From positions 434,001 to 498,000 of the forward strand of contig BPKE01000002.1 of NCBI GenBank assembly GCA_026004975.1: DNA of 64,000 nucleotides, written 5' to 3'. The notes beneath the pieces were generated by a model that did no database searches, had not been told where the DNA came from, and saw nothing but the letters and a program-made list of their open reading frames with translations. The number at the start of each line of letters is the position of its first letter. Position 1 is the first letter of the stretch. Shown piece after piece: positions 10,933 to 20,517 of this stretch. The DNA is from Gammaproteobacteria bacterium (GTDB taxonomy: Bacteria > Pseudomonadota > Gammaproteobacteria > HTCC5015). A program made the position numbers and the translations under genes.

Positions 10933-12507
10933 ATGCACGTTTTCGACCTCATCCACCCGGCAACGGCGCTCTTTCCGGCCTTCGCCATGGCGCTGCTGGC
11001 CTGTCTGACCCTGGCCGTCCCGACGCCGGCCGCGGTCGCATGGCGGCGCTTCGGCCTGCTGGCCGGTCTCACCCTGTTCTGCAGCGCGCTGGCCGCCCTG
11101 GCGTTCTGGCTCGGCAGCGCCCGCGGCGCCACGCCGCTGGCCTCGCTGCCCTGGCTCGCACCGGGCCCCCTGTCCGCCTGGATGGCGCTGCTCGTGCAGA
11201 CCCTGGGGGTGGTGATCGGACACTTCTCGGCCCGCTACCTGGAGGGTGAACCGGGCCAGGGGCGCTACATCGCGGCCCTCGCCGCCGTGCTCGCCGCCGT
11301 GCATCTGCTGGTTCTGGCCGACCACTGGCTGCTTTTGATCGCCGCCTGGGCGGCCGTCGGCGTCGCTTTGCGACATCTGCTGTGCTTTTACGCCGAACGG
11401 CCCTTCGCCCAGCTGGCGGCGCACAAAAAACAGCTGGCGGATCGGCTCGCCGATCTGCTCCTGCTCGCGGCCGCCGTCCTGGCCTGGATCGATGTCGGCA
11501 GCGGCCGGCTCAGCGCCCTGTGGCCTCATCTCGCGCAACACGGCGCCGGAACGGCGCTCGCGGTCGGCGCCGTGTGCCTGGCCGCGGCGGTGATCCTGCG
11601 GACCGCCCTGCTGCCCGTGCACGGCTGGTTGATTCAAGTGATGGAAGCGCCGACGCCGGTCTCGGCGCTGCTGCACGCCGGTGTGGTCAACCTCGGCGGC
11701 TTCGTCCTGCTGCGCACCGCCCCCCTGCTCGAGGCCGTACCGGCGGCGCGCTGGCTGTTGATCGGTTTCGGGCTGGCCACCGCCGTCCTGGCCGGCCTGG
11801 CGATGCTCACCCGCATCAGCATCAAGGTGCGCCTGGCCTGGTCGACGGCCGCGCAAATGGGCTTCATGGTGCTCGAATGCGGCCTCGGGCTGTACACCAT
11901 GGCGGCCCTGCACCTGATCGGCCACTCGCTCTACAAGGCTCACACCTTCCTGTCCGCCGCCAGCATCGTGCGGCAAAGCCGTTTGCTCGACCTGCAACCG
12001 CCGTCCCGGGTCTGCCCCCCGAGCCTGGCGCTCGCCCCGCTGCTGGCCGCCGTGCCGGTCGCCCTCCTGCCCGGCCTGCTGCCCTGGTCCGGCTGGCCGT
12101 GGTGGTGGTGCGGCGTGCTCGCGCTCGCCTGGGCGCCCCTGCTGTGGTGGCCCGCCGGCGAGCCGGCGGCGATCGCCCTGCTGCGTCTCGGCGGCGGCCT
12201 CCTGCTGGCGACGCTCCTGACCCTGGCGGCCCACCTGGCGCACGTGCTGCCGCTGGGTGTGCACGATGCACCGCAGCCGGCGGCGGGAGTCGCGGCCCTG
12301 ATCGGCATGGCCGCGCTCTACCTGGTCCTGGCCGTGCTCCAGTGGCGGCCGCACGCGCTGGAGACCTGGCGACGCTGGAGCTACGCCGGGTTCTACGTCG
12401 ACGAGTACTACACCCGGCTGGCCCTGTGGTTGTGGCCGGTGGACTGGGGCAAGGGGGCCGCCGCCGTGGCGACCCCCACCACCGAAATCACGCAAGTGCC
12501 GCGCTGA
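10933..12507 (+). CDS. dabB: DabB, proton-channel-like membrane subunit of the inorganic carbon pump
   Basis: A 524-residue NuoL/MrpA-like (proton_antipo_M) membrane protein with about 13 transmembrane helices. It carries the conserved APTPVSALLHAGVVNLGGF and SLYKAHTFLSAASIV helices with the buried His and Lys used in proton transfer. Next to dabA it is best read as DabB. It couples the proton gradient to DabA-catalysed CO2 hydration, so that bicarbonate builds up in the cell. The downstream dabA starts 14 bases after its stop. Confidence 0.92.
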   Translation: MHVFDLIHPATALFPAFAMALLACLTLAVPTPAAVAWRRFGLLAGLTLFCSALAALAFWLGSARGATPLASLPWLAPGPLSAWMALLVQTLGVVIGHFSARYLEGEPGQGRYIAALAAVLAAVHLLVLADHWLLLIAAWAAVGVALRHLLCFYAERPFAQLAAHKKQLADRLADLLLLAAAVLAWIDVGSGRLSALWPHLAQHGAGTALAVGAVCLAAAVILRTALLPVHGWLIQVMEAPTPVSALLHAGVVNLGGFVLLRTAPLLEAVPAARWLLIGFGLATAVLAGLAMLTRISIKVRLAWSTAAQMGFMVLECGLGLYTMAALHLIGHSLYKAHTFLSAASIVRQSRLLDLQPPSRVCPPSLALAPLLAAVPVALLPGLLPWSGWPWWWCGVLALAWAPLLWWPAGEPAAIALLRLGGGLLLATLLTLAAHLAHVLPLGVHDAPQPAAGVAALIGMAALYLVLAVLQWRPHALETWRRWSYAGFYVDEYYTRLALWLWPVDWGKGAAAVATPTTEITQVPR

Positions 12508-12521
12508 AGGTCTGCCGAGCG

Positions 12522-15107
12522 ATGGATACCCGAGAACCCCCTTCGCACCACCACGAGCGCGACGCCGAGGCGGCCTTCCGCGCACGCGTCGATGCAGCCT
12601 GCGCCGCGGTCTGCCGAACGATCGCGCCGGCCTGGCCGCTGGACCGCGCCATCGCCGTCAATCCGCACTGGGGCCGCATCGACCGGCCGCTGCGCGAAGT
12701 CGCGGCCCGCATGGCGGTGCTCGGCCACATCCGGGTCTTCCCGCCGCGCAGTGCGTTGCTCCGGGCCTGGCGCGAAGGACGCATCGTCGCCGCCGACCTG
12801 GCCGCCGCGCTGCGACAGGTGGCGGCGGCCCGTGCCGCCGGCTTGACCGTGCAAGACTGCCTGGACGCGCTCGACCGGCCGGCCCGTCTCCCGAGCCTGC
12901 CGCTGCTGATCGATGAGCTGGACGACGATCCGCTCCGCCACACCCGCCTCTCTTGGCGCCAGGCCATCACCCACCAGGTGAGCCAAACCTGCGCGGCGTA
13001 CTTCGACCGCCACCAGGCCGACTGGCAGCCGGAGCGCCGTGGCGGCCTGTTCGCCTTCTGGCGCGACACCCTGACCCACGACCACAGCATCGGCACGCTC
13101 ATGGGCCTGCCGCAACTGGGCAAGGCCCTGCACGCCCTGCCCACCAGCCGCGAGGCCGCCGAATGCTGGGTTCTGCAACGACTGGGCTTGCCCGAAGCGG
13201 TCTGGGTCGATTACCTCGAAGCCGTTCTGCTCACCGTCAACGGCTGGGCCTCTTGGTGCGCCTATCTCGGCTGGCAGGCGCGACTGGCCGGCGCCAGCGA
13301 CGAACACCTGCGGGAACTGCTGGCGATCCGCCTGGCCTGGGGGGCCATCCTGCTCGAATGCAAGGACGACGCCGCCCACCAGCGCGCTTTCGCCGCCGTC
13401 CAGGCCGCCTGGGGCCGGACGCCGCAAATCCTCAAGCAGGCACAAGACGCGCTGCTCGTCGACGAGGTCTGGCAAACCGCCCTGGAAATCGGCTACCAGC
13501 GCGACCTGGCCCGCCGGCTGCAATCGCTGCCGGCCGCGCCGCCGGCCGACGAGACACCCGAAGTGCAGGCGGTCTTCTGCATCGACGTGCGCAGCGAACC
13601 CATGCGTCGCGCCCTGGAGGCGAACTGGCCGGCGATCCAGACCCTGGGCTTCGCCGGCTTCTTCGGCCTGCCCCTGGCCTACACGCCGCTGGGCACCGCG
13701 CTTAGGCGCCCCCAGCTGCCCGGCCTGCTGCAAGCGACCATCGACGCCACCGACCGGATCGAGCCGCCCCCCCGAGCGGACGCCGCGACCGATCCCGCGC
13801 AGCGGACGGCGGCGGCCGCCCGGGCGCGGCGGCGCCGCTTCGCCTGGATGGCGCTTGGGGAGGCGACGAGCCGCTGGCCGGCGACCGCCTTCTCGTTCGT
13901 CGAAGCCGCCGGCCTGCGCTACCTCGCCAAGCTGCCGCAATGGCTGCGCGCCCCCCTGCAACCCCGCCCCCGGGACGACCTGGCGGGCCTGCCCGAGCAC
14001 CATCGCGCGTTCTGCCGCCCCTTGCTGACCGGCCTCGACCTCGAGCAACGAACCACGCTCGCCGCGCAAGTGCTGCACGCCATGGGCCTGGCGCGCCGCC
14101 TGGCGCCGCTGGTGCTGCTGGTCGGCCACGGCAGCCAAAGCGCCAACAACGCCCATGCCGCCACCCTCGACTGCGGCGCCTGCGGCGGCCAAACGGGCGA
14201 AATCAACGCCCGTGTGCTGGCGCGCCTGCTCAACGACCGGGCGGTGCGCGACGGCCTGCGTGACCACGGCATCCGCATCCCGGAACAAACCCGGTTCCTC
14301 GCCTGCCTGCACAACACGACCACCGACGAGTTCGAGGTCTTCGATCTCGACCTGCTGCCGCCCGACGCCCAGGCGCGCTGGCGACGGCTGCAACCGATCC
14401 TCGCCCAAGCGGGCGACCAGGTGCGACGCGAACGGGCCGCGCGCCTCGGTTTGGATCCCACCGCCGACCACGACGAACTGCTCGATCGGTTCCGCCGCCG
14501 GGCCAACGACGGCGCCCAGACGCGGCCCGAATGGGGTCTTACCGGCAATGCGGCGCTCATCCTCGCCGGGCGCCGTCGCAGCCGCGGGGCGGTGCTCGAC
14601 GGGCGCGTCTTTCTGCACGACTACGATCCCGGGGAGGATCCCGACGGCGGCCTCCTGGAACGCCTGATGACCGCACCGATGGTGGTCGCCCACTGGATCA
14701 ACTGGCAATACCACGCTTCCACCTGCGACCCGGAACGCCTGGGCAGCGGCAACAAAGTGCTGCACAACGTCGTCGGCGGTCACATCGGCGTGTTCGAAGG
14801 CAACGGCGGCGACCTGCGCATCGGCCTGCCCCGCCAATCCCTGCACGACGGCCGCCGGTGGCGTCACGAACCCTTGCGCTTGACGGTGCTCATCGATGCC
14901 CCGCAAGAGGCCATCGAACGCGTCCTCGAGCGTCACCCCCCTCTGCGCCGGTTGGTCGAAAACGCCTGGCTGCACCTGTGGCGCTACGGCAACGACGGCC
15001 TCGAACGCCTCGACCAGGGCCGCTGGCGGCCGCTCGATCTCGACGGCGAACGGGCGGCGACGGACGCCGCGCCGAACCGAAACGGAGCGGCCCCGGGGCG
15101 CGCCTGA
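12522..15107 (+). CDS. dabA: DabA, vectorial carbonic-anhydrase-like subunit (DUF2309)
   Basis: An 861-residue DUF2309 protein. The zinc-site residues known for Halothiobacillus DabA are present as Cys353 and Asp355 (VFCIDVRSEP), and His536 and Cys551 (LVGHGSQSANN, LDCGACGGQ). It is the cytoplasmic subunit that turns CO2 into bicarbonate using energy passed from DabB. The open frame extends far upstream, but the ATG at 12522 directly after dabB fits the family start. The 151-bp repeat array begins within about 30 bases of its stop. Confidence 0.95.
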   Translation: MDTREPPSHHHERDAEAAFRARVDAACAAVCRTIAPAWPLDRAIAVNPHWGRIDRPLREVAARMAVLGHIRVFPPRSALLRAWREGRIVAADLAAALRQVAAARAAGLTVQDCLDALDRPARLPSLPLLIDELDDDPLRHTRLSWRQAITHQVSQTCAAYFDRHQADWQPERRGGLFAFWRDTLTHDHSIGTLMGLPQLGKALHALPTSREAAECWVLQRLGLPEAVWVDYLEAVLLTVNGWASWCAYLGWQARLAGASDEHLRELLAIRLAWGAILLECKDDAAHQRAFAAVQAAWGRTPQILKQAQDALLVDEVWQTALEIGYQRDLARRLQSLPAAPPADETPEVQAVFCIDVRSEPMRRALEANWPAIQTLGFAGFFGLPLAYTPLGTALRRPQLPGLLQATIDATDRIEPPPRADAATDPAQRTAAAARARRRRFAWMALGEATSRWPATAFSFVEAAGLRYLAKLPQWLRAPLQPRPRDDLAGLPEHHRAFCRPLLTGLDLEQRTTLAAQVLHAMGLARRLAPLVLLVGHGSQSANNAHAATLDCGACGGQTGEINARVLARLLNDRAVRDGLRDHGIRIPEQTRFLACLHNTTTDEFEVFDLDLLPPDAQARWRRLQPILAQAGDQVRRERAARLGLDPTADHDELLDRFRRRANDGAQTRPEWGLTGNAALILAGRRRSRGAVLDGRVFLHDYDPGEDPDGGLLERLMTAPMVVAHWINWQYHASTCDPERLGSGNKVLHNVVGGHIGVFEGNGGDLRIGLPRQSLHDGRRWRHEPLRLTVLIDAPQEAIERVLERHPPLRRLVENAWLHLWRYGNDGLERLDQGRWRPLDLDGERAATDAAPNRNGAAPGRA

Positions 15108-15135
15108 CGGCAGCCGCTCGCGGCCGCGGGAGAAC

Positions 15136-15732
15136 GGACCCGTTCGCCGGGAGCGAACGGGCGCGAGCGCAGCGAGCCCGCAGGGCGCGGCGCCAGGGAC
15201 GCGCCGCGCAATCGAACCGCCGACGTCCAAAAAAGTGTTCGATTCCGTCGGCAGCGGGGATGAGGTTGAGCATGGTGGCCAGGGACGGACCCGTTCGCCG
15301 GGAGCGAACGGGCGCGAGCACAGCGAGCCCGCAGGGCGCGGCGCCAGGGATGCGCCGCGCAATCGAACCGCCGACGTCCAAAAAAGTGTTCGATTCCGTC
15401 GGCAGCGGGGATGAGGTTGAGCATGGTGGCCAGGGACGGACCCGTTCGCCGGGAGCGAACGGGCGCGAGCACAGCGAGCCCGCAGGGCGCGGCGCCAGGG
15501 ATGCGCCGCGCAATCGAACCGCCGACGTCCAAAAAAGTGTTCGATTCCGTCGGCAGCGGGGATGAGGTTGAGCATGGTGGCCAGGGACGGATCCGTTCGC
15601 CGGGAGCGAACGGGCGCGAGCGCAGCGAGCCCGCAGGGCGCGGCGCCAGGGATGCGCCGCGCAATCGAACCGCCGACGTCCAAAAAAGTGTTCGATTCCG
15701 TCGGCAGCGGGGATGAGGTTGAGCATGGTGGT
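15136..15732. repeat. Four tandem copies of a 151-bp hairpin-rich repeat
   Basis: Copies begin at about 15141, 15292, 15443 and 15594, each exactly 151 bases apart; the last is cut short at 15732. Each copy holds hairpin 1 (CCCGTTCGC / GCGAACGGG, loop 5), hairpin 2 (GCGCGGCGC / GCGCCGCGC, loop 7) and two overlapping stems that exclude each other: AATCGAAC / GTTCGATT and GCCGACG / CGTCGGC around an A6 tract. The few differences between copies fall in loops, in linkers or as a C-to-T change that leaves a wobble pair. The array sits between dabA and the metal island. Its function is unknown to me. Confidence 0.9.
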
Positions 15733-16004
15733 GCAGACGCGACCGGAATCCAACCCACTCTCTCAACGATTGAGCAATCCCGGGCAATCCTGCGGGTTGT
15801 TGTGGACGCAATGGCCCCGGCAATGAACGCCGGTCAGTCAGTGCAGGGCGGACTCTCACCTTGTGCGGCGCCGATTGACCGGTAGCGTCGCAGCCTACCA
15901 TCGAGTGGTTAGCCCCAGCTATGACCGATGGCCCGCCAGCGCGTGTTGGTCAACGAGTTGGCCCGACATCCGCTGGCGTGCAGTTCACGAATTGAATCGA
16001 GTAG
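15733..16004. other. Spacer at the core/island junction, no gene seen
   Basis: About 270 bases between the repeat array and copK. The base composition drops from the GC-rich core to that of the island. I see no convincing gene, tRNA or integrase remnant here. Confidence 0.6.
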
Positions 16005-16301
16005 TCAATGGTTGGAATGACCCTTACGGAGAAGAAAATCGAGTCGAGCGACCTCGTTGCCGTTGGCTGTAATCTTCTGGCCATCGACCGTTTCGAGCGA
16101 TTGCCCCTCTTTCAGGTGGATAGCCCGTCCGAACTTGTCTTCCAGCGCCATCTTGCCGTCCTCGAATACATACAGGGTTCCACCGTCCTTGAGGAGGAAC
16201 ATTTTCTTGGCGCTGGCCGCTGCCGCGTCACCAGCGAACGATGGGGTTACGATGGCGCTCAGCACGGTGGCGGCGACAACAGCGGTAATCCTGGCTTTCA
16301 T
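16005..16301 (-). CDS. copK: CopK-family periplasmic copper-binding protein
   Basis: A 98-residue exported protein. Residues 1-23 form a signal peptide ending PSFA. The mature part follows Cupriavidus metallidurans CopK closely in pattern (LYVFEDGKMALEDKFG, ETVDGQKITANGNEVARLD, LLRKGHS). CopK binds Cu(I) and Cu(II) in the periplasm. The ATG at 16301 has an AGGAG ribosome site; a longer open frame upstream is not coding. It is the outermost gene of the copper block, with a CopR-box-like palindrome about 110 bases upstream. Confidence 0.85.
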   Translation of the reverse strand: MKARITAVVAATVLSAIVTPSFAGDAAAASAKKMFLLKDGGTLYVFEDGKMALEDKFGRAIHLKEGQSLETVDGQKITANGNEVARLDFLLRKGHSNH

Positions 16302-16408
16302 CTCTACACTCCTTTCAATCAAACGTGAAGGCATTTCTGTCAATGCCTTGTGCGACTGCACAGTATGTATTCTGCGAAGCCACCGCTGACGGGAAGATGA
16401 GACGGCCG

Positions 16409-16422
16409 TTACATATATGTAA
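16409..16422. promoter_or_regulatory. Palindrome upstream of copK, CopR-box-like
   Basis: TTACATATATGTAA is a perfect 14-base palindrome. It shares the ACA-N5-GTAA core with the site at 23395-23410 between copA and copR. It lies in the 409-base gap 16302-16710 between copK and the ATPase gene, where I see no other gene. Confidence 0.45.
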
Positions 16423-16710
16423 GATTCCATTCGGGATGGGATCGGGATTAATCGTGTGCCAATCTCAATGCATTCCTGCTCACCGAGGCGGGGCGCGGAC
16501 TCATCGCCACATCGGTGCAAGTGCTTATGGCGATGCCGACTGGGCGCCAAGTGCGGTATCGGTGTGAGGCGGCTCAGGTGCCGTGGTCGAGAGCATTCCA
16601 GGCCTCGATAGGGATCAGGTGTCCAACGTCGGGTGGCAACCGATACGACAGACCCAGCGATCTGGGAGTGCAACCAGCACCCACCACGGCACGCGCGACG
16701 ATCCTCGTGT

Positions 16711-19068
16711 TCAGACAAGACGGACGCCGCGCAAACGCAGCGCATTGCCGATCACCGATGCGGAGCTGAGACTCATCGCCAGGGCGGCGATCAACGGTGA
16801 AAGCAGCCAACCGGTGAGCGGATACAGCACGCCGGCCGCAATGGGAATGCCCAGTGCGTTGTAGAGAAAGGCGAACATCAGGTTCTGCTTCATGTTGCGG
16901 ACCGTGGCCACTGACAAGGCGCGCGCCACCGCAATACCGCGCAGGTCACCCTTGACGAGCGTGATCTGTGCGCTGTTCATCGCCACGTCGGTGCCGGTGC
17001 CCATGGCGATACCGACGTCGGCCTTTGCCAAGGCCGGGGCATCATTGATGCCGTCACCAGCCATCGCAACGATACGCCCCTCGCGCTGCAGCCGCTCCAC
17101 CAGTTGCAGTTTGTCGGCGGGCTTGACCTCGCCATGCACCTCATCGATGCCCAAGCGCGCCGCCACGGCCTTGGCCGTGGTCAGACCGTCGCCCGTGGCC
17201 ATGACGACGCGCAAGCCCTCCGCGCGCAACGACGCCAGCGCTTGCGGTGTGGTCTTCTTCACCGGGTCGGCGACGGCCAGGACTGCGGCGAGCACGCCAT
17301 CGACGGCCAGATGCATCACGCTGGCACCCTCACCGCGCAGCGCCTCCGCCCGCTCGGCCAATGGCCGCACGTCCACACCGAGCTGGTCCATCAGGGCCGT
17401 GTTGCCCAGTGCCACGGCATGTCCATCGACGCGCCCGCGCACGCCGATGCCTGAGTGCGAGTCGAACTCCTCGGCGCGTGAGAGCACCAGGCCCTGCTCG
17501 CGCGCGGCCGTGACGATGGCTTCCGCCAGCGGGTGCTCGCTGCCCTGGTCGAGGCTGGCAGCCAGTCGCAAGGCTTCGCCGGCGGTGAAGCCTTCGGCTG
17601 CGATCGTCGTCTGATAGCGCGGCCGGCCCTCGGTCAATGTGCCGGTCTTGTCGACGATCAGGGTATCGACCTGGCGCATTTTCTCGATCGCGGCGGCATC
17701 GCGAAACAGCACCCCCTGCGTAGCCCCTCGCCCGGTCGCCACCATGATCGACATGGGCGTGGCCAAGCCCAGCGCGCAGGGGCAGGCGATGATCAGCACA
17801 GCCACGGCGTTGATGAGGCCAAAAACCCAACGCGGTTCCGGCCCGAACAGGCCCCAGGCAAAAAAGGTCAGCACGGCGATGGACACCGCCGCGACCACGA
17901 AATAGCCCGCCACGACATCGGCCATGCGCTGCATCGGCGCCTTGGACCGCTGCGCCTGCGCCACCATCTGCACAATCTGGGACAGCATGGTCGCCGAGCC
18001 GACACGTTCGGCGACCATGACGAGCGCGCCACTGGTATTGAGCGTCGCACCGATGACCTTGTCGCCCACCCGCTTGGTCACGGGCAGGGACTCCCCCGTC
18101 AGCATCGATTCGTCCACAGCGCTGCTGCCCTCGATTACCGTACCATCTACCGGAACCTTTTCGCCGGGTCGAATGCGCAGCCGATCGCCGACATGGATGT
18201 GCGTCAGGGGCACGTCCTCTTCCGTGCCATCGTCGCGAAGGCGCCGGGCGGTCTTGGGGGTCAGTCCGAGCAAGGACTTGATGGCGGCCGAGGTCTGCGA
18301 ACGCGCCTTGAGTTCCAGTACCTGCCCCAGCAGGGTCAGGGAAATGATCACCGCCGCCACCTCGAAGTACACCGCGACCCGTCCCATGGACACGAACGAG
18401 TCCGGGAACAGTTGTGGGGCCACGGTCGCCGCCACGCTGTAGACGAACGCCGCCCCGGTGCCCAGCCCGATCAGGGTCCACATGTTCGGGCTGCGATGGA
18501 CCACGGACTGCCAGCCGCGCACGAAGAACGGCCGACCCGCCCACAGGACGATGGGCAGGGACAGAACGAGTTCGATCCAGGTCTGTGTGCGCGCCTCGAA
18601 CCAATGCAACTGGTGGCCGAACATGGCAAGCACAGTGACCATGACGGTCAGCGGCAGGGTGCACCAGAAGCGGCGCTGGAAATCGCGCAGCTCGGGACTC
18701 TCTTCTCCTTCGAGATCCGGCAGCACCGGCTCCAGCGCCATGCCGCACTTCGGACAATAGCCGGGGTGATCCTGCCGGATCTCGGGGTGCATGGGGCAGG
18801 TGTAGATCGTGCCTGCCGCCAGCGCCGGCGCTTCGACAGACGAAGGCTCATGGCCGCTGTAGGCATAGCGCGCCGGCTCGGCGACGAACTTCGCCCGGCA
18901 CTTGGCGCTGCAGAAGTAAAAGAGTCGGCCTGCGTGCTCGACGTGGTGCTCGGACTGCGCGGTCACGTCCATGCCGCAGACAGGGTCCTTCAGACCTTCG
19001 GCCCACTGCAGTGCGCTCGGGTGGTCGTGGGCGTGTCGGCGGTGTTCGTGGTCTGATCGCAGGTCCAT
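16711..19068 (-). CDS. Copper-exporting P1B-type ATPase with YHS and metal-binding domains
   Basis: A 785-residue heavy-metal P-type ATPase. The N-terminus has a His-rich stretch, a YHS domain (DPVCGMDV) and a CPMHPEI-x-CPKCGM metal-binding domain instead of a classical CxxC HMA domain. The core has the CPC permeation motif (ACPCALG), the phosphorylation site DKTGT and GDGIND. The start at 19068 ([16 protein letters not shown]) is preferred to an earlier in-frame ATG at 19137 that overlaps DUF2933. The CPC motif and neighbours point to Cu(I) or Ag(I) export. It lies four bases after the DUF2933 gene, in the same operon. Confidence 0.9.
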   Translation of the reverse strand: MDLRSDHEHRRHAHDHPSALQWAEGLKDPVCGMDVTAQSEHHVEHAGRLFYFCSAKCRAKFVAEPARYAYSGHEPSSVEAPALAAGTIYTCPMHPEIRQDHPGYCPKCGMALEPVLPDLEGEESPELRDFQRRFWCTLPLTVMVTVLAMFGHQLHWFEARTQTWIELVLSLPIVLWAGRPFFVRGWQSVVHRSPNMWTLIGLGTGAAFVYSVAATVAPQLFPDSFVSMGRVAVYFEVAAVIISLTLLGQVLELKARSQTSAAIKSLLGLTPKTARRLRDDGTEEDVPLTHIHVGDRLRIRPGEKVPVDGTVIEGSSAVDESMLTGESLPVTKRVGDKVIGATLNTSGALVMVAERVGSATMLSQIVQMVAQAQRSKAPMQRMADVVAGYFVVAAVSIAVLTFFAWGLFGPEPRWVFGLINAVAVLIIACPCALGLATPMSIMVATGRGATQGVLFRDAAAIEKMRQVDTLIVDKTGTLTEGRPRYQTTIAAEGFTAGEALRLAASLDQGSEHPLAEAIVTAAREQGLVLSRAEEFDSHSGIGVRGRVDGHAVALGNTALMDQLGVDVRPLAERAEALRGEGASVMHLAVDGVLAAVLAVADPVKKTTPQALASLRAEGLRVVMATGDGLTTAKAVAARLGIDEVHGEVKPADKLQLVERLQREGRIVAMAGDGINDAPALAKADVGIAMGTGTDVAMNSAQITLVKGDLRGIAVARALSVATVRNMKQNLMFAFLYNALGIPIAAGVLYPLTGWLLSPLIAALAMSLSSASVIGNALRLRGVRLV

Positions 19069-19072
19069 GACT

Positions 19073-19327
19073 TCACGCCTCCCTGTTGGCGGGTTTGTCG
19101 GGCGGCGCACCATGCCCGCCATCGCCACCGTGGCCATGCAGCAGGTGCATCAGCGGGCACGCCAGCAGCAACAGGTACACCCAATTGCCTGCGACATGGA
19201 TCCAGTGCTCGCGCAGCAGATAGAAGCCGCCGATGAGGGCAACCATCAGCAACGCGGTCCTCATGCGCCGATTCAGGCCGGACTGGCCGCGCGTGTCGTG
19301 GAGGTGTTCTTGGCCAGTCGCGTTCAT
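19073..19327 (-). CDS. DUF2933 small membrane protein
   Basis: An 84-residue protein with one or two transmembrane helices ([35 protein letters not shown]) and a His/Gly-rich tail. DUF2933 proteins are often found beside copper ATPases; their function is not known. I chose the ATG at 19327 because an AAGGGA site precedes it; the longer frame from 19447 overlaps the end of the DUF411 gene. Confidence 0.75.
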   Translation of the reverse strand: MNATGQEHLHDTRGQSGLNRRMRTALLMVALIGGFYLLREHWIHVAGNWVYLLLLACPLMHLLHGHGGDGGHGAPPDKPANREA

Positions 19328-19443
19328 CGCGGTGTTCCCTTCATCGAGGATCGGCGCGGTCGGCGCCGGCCTCCTGTTCCAGGTTGCAAGACCGCTGCTG
19401 CGCCTCATGGATCCAATCGGCACACGGTCAGTGCATGGTTTCT

Positions 19444-19926
19444 TCACGGATAAGAACCGAAAACTTGCGCTGCTCCGTCTTTCCCAACCAGCAAGACTTT
19501 GTAGGCATCACGGCGTCCTCCGTAGGCGACACCATCCATGCCGGGTGAACCAATGGGCATGCCCGGCACCGCCAAGCCCAGGGCTTGGGGCTTTTCCTTG
19601 AGCAGCCGCTGGATGTCCGTGGCGGGTACGTGGCCTTCGATCACATAGCCCTGCACCAGGGCCGTATGGCAGGAACCGAATTTCTGCGGCATCCCGAGGC
19701 GAGCGCGGGCTGCGCTGTTGCCCTGGTCGACGGCACTCACGCGGAATCCGCTTTTCTCCAGGTGGGCAATCCAGTCCTTGCAACACCCACAGTTCGGGTC
19801 CTTCCACACCTGCACGGCAAGCGTCTGCGGTGCGGCGGCTGGTGCCAGGGAGGGAAGACTCAGCGCAAGCACCGCCAGCAGCAGCCTGCGCCGCCGGGGG
19901 AACGGTTGATCAACGGTTTGGTGCAT
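19444..19926 (-). CDS. DUF411 exported metal-binding protein
   Basis: A 160-residue exported protein with an Arg-rich signal peptide, the CGCCKDW motif (KDPNCGCCKDWIAHL), CHTALVQGYVIEGHVP and GLAVPGMPIGSPGM. DUF411 proteins occur in copper and silver resistance loci and carry conserved Cys, His and Met residues. A periplasmic copper-carrier role is inferred from position. Confidence 0.82.
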   Translation of the reverse strand: MHQTVDQPFPRRRRLLLAVLALSLPSLAPAAAPQTLAVQVWKDPNCGCCKDWIAHLEKSGFRVSAVDQGNSAARARLGMPQKFGSCHTALVQGYVIEGHVPATDIQRLLKEKPQALGLAVPGMPIGSPGMDGVAYGGRRDAYKVLLVGKDGAAQVFGSYP

Positions 19927-19950
19927 GACAAGGACTCCCGGTGACGCTGC

Positions 19951-20466
19951 TTATTCGACGACGATCTTGCCCACCATGCCCGCTTCCATATGGCCGGGGA
20001 TGAGGCAGGCGAAGTCCACCGTACCGGGCTGATCGAACTGCCAAACCAGCCCGCCGCGCTGGCCAGGCTGGAGCGTCACCATGTTCGGCTCGGCATGCTG
20101 CATCTGGGGCATCTTGCGCATCATCTCGGCGTGCGTCTTGAGTTCCTTCATTGAGCCGATCACCATTTCGTGCGGCACCTTGCCCGTGTTCTTGACGAAA
20201 AAGCGGATGGTCTCGCCCTTCTTGACCGCGATGTTCGCCGGCGTGAACCGCATCGAGTCGTCCATGACCACCTCGATGGTGCGGTCGACCTTGGCGGGAT
20301 CGCCTGGTTTGCCGACTTCGGAGGGTGATGTGTCCCCGTGCATCGAACCGTGCATGCCCTGCATGTCATGCCCGGCCATGTCATGGCCGCCCTGATGGCC
20401 CCCACCGGCCAGCGCCAACACAGGCAAGGCGGTCAGCATCAAAACGCTCAGGGTTTTCTTCATCAT
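19951..20466 (-). CDS. Periplasmic cupredoxin (CopI-like)
   Basis: A 171-residue exported blue-copper-type protein. A signal peptide (to about residue 20) is followed by a His/Met-rich segment (GHDMAGHDMQGMHGSMHG) and a plastocyanin-like domain. The copper ligands are visible as His (KVPHEMV) and the Cys-His-Met set (FACLIPGHMEAGM). It resembles CopI-type cupredoxins of proteobacterial cop operons, which protect against Cu in the periplasm. Ribosome site AAGGAG. Confidence 0.85.
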   Translation of the reverse strand: MMKKTLSVLMLTALPVLALAGGGHQGGHDMAGHDMQGMHGSMHGDTSPSEVGKPGDPAKVDRTIEVVMDDSMRFTPANIAVKKGETIRFFVKNTGKVPHEMVIGSMKELKTHAEMMRKMPQMQHAEPNMVTLQPGQRGGLVWQFDQPGTVDFACLIPGHMEAGMVGKIVVE

Positions 20467-20517
20467 CGGTTTCTCCTTAGGGTTGGTGAATAAGATCGGA
20501 GTTGCGCGTGGCGGCTT

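Noticed and set aside
15210-15270. H-type pseudoknot or tRNA T-arm mimic in the 151-bp unit
   Set aside because: The interleaved stems leave only one base for each crossing loop, too short for a normal pseudoknot, and the GTTCGATT match to a T-arm is not flanked by a proper 5-bp stem. I treat the stems as alternatives.
15136-15732. A CRISPR array
   Set aside because: The repeats are contiguous 151-base tandem units without unique spacers, and no cas gene is near.
12408-15758. A 1116-codon open frame on the minus strand across dabA and the repeat array
   Set aside because: It is antisense to dabA, is low-complexity Ala/Arg/Gly-rich, and exists because GC-rich DNA has few stops. The repeat copies inside it are read in three shifting frames because 151 is not a multiple of three.
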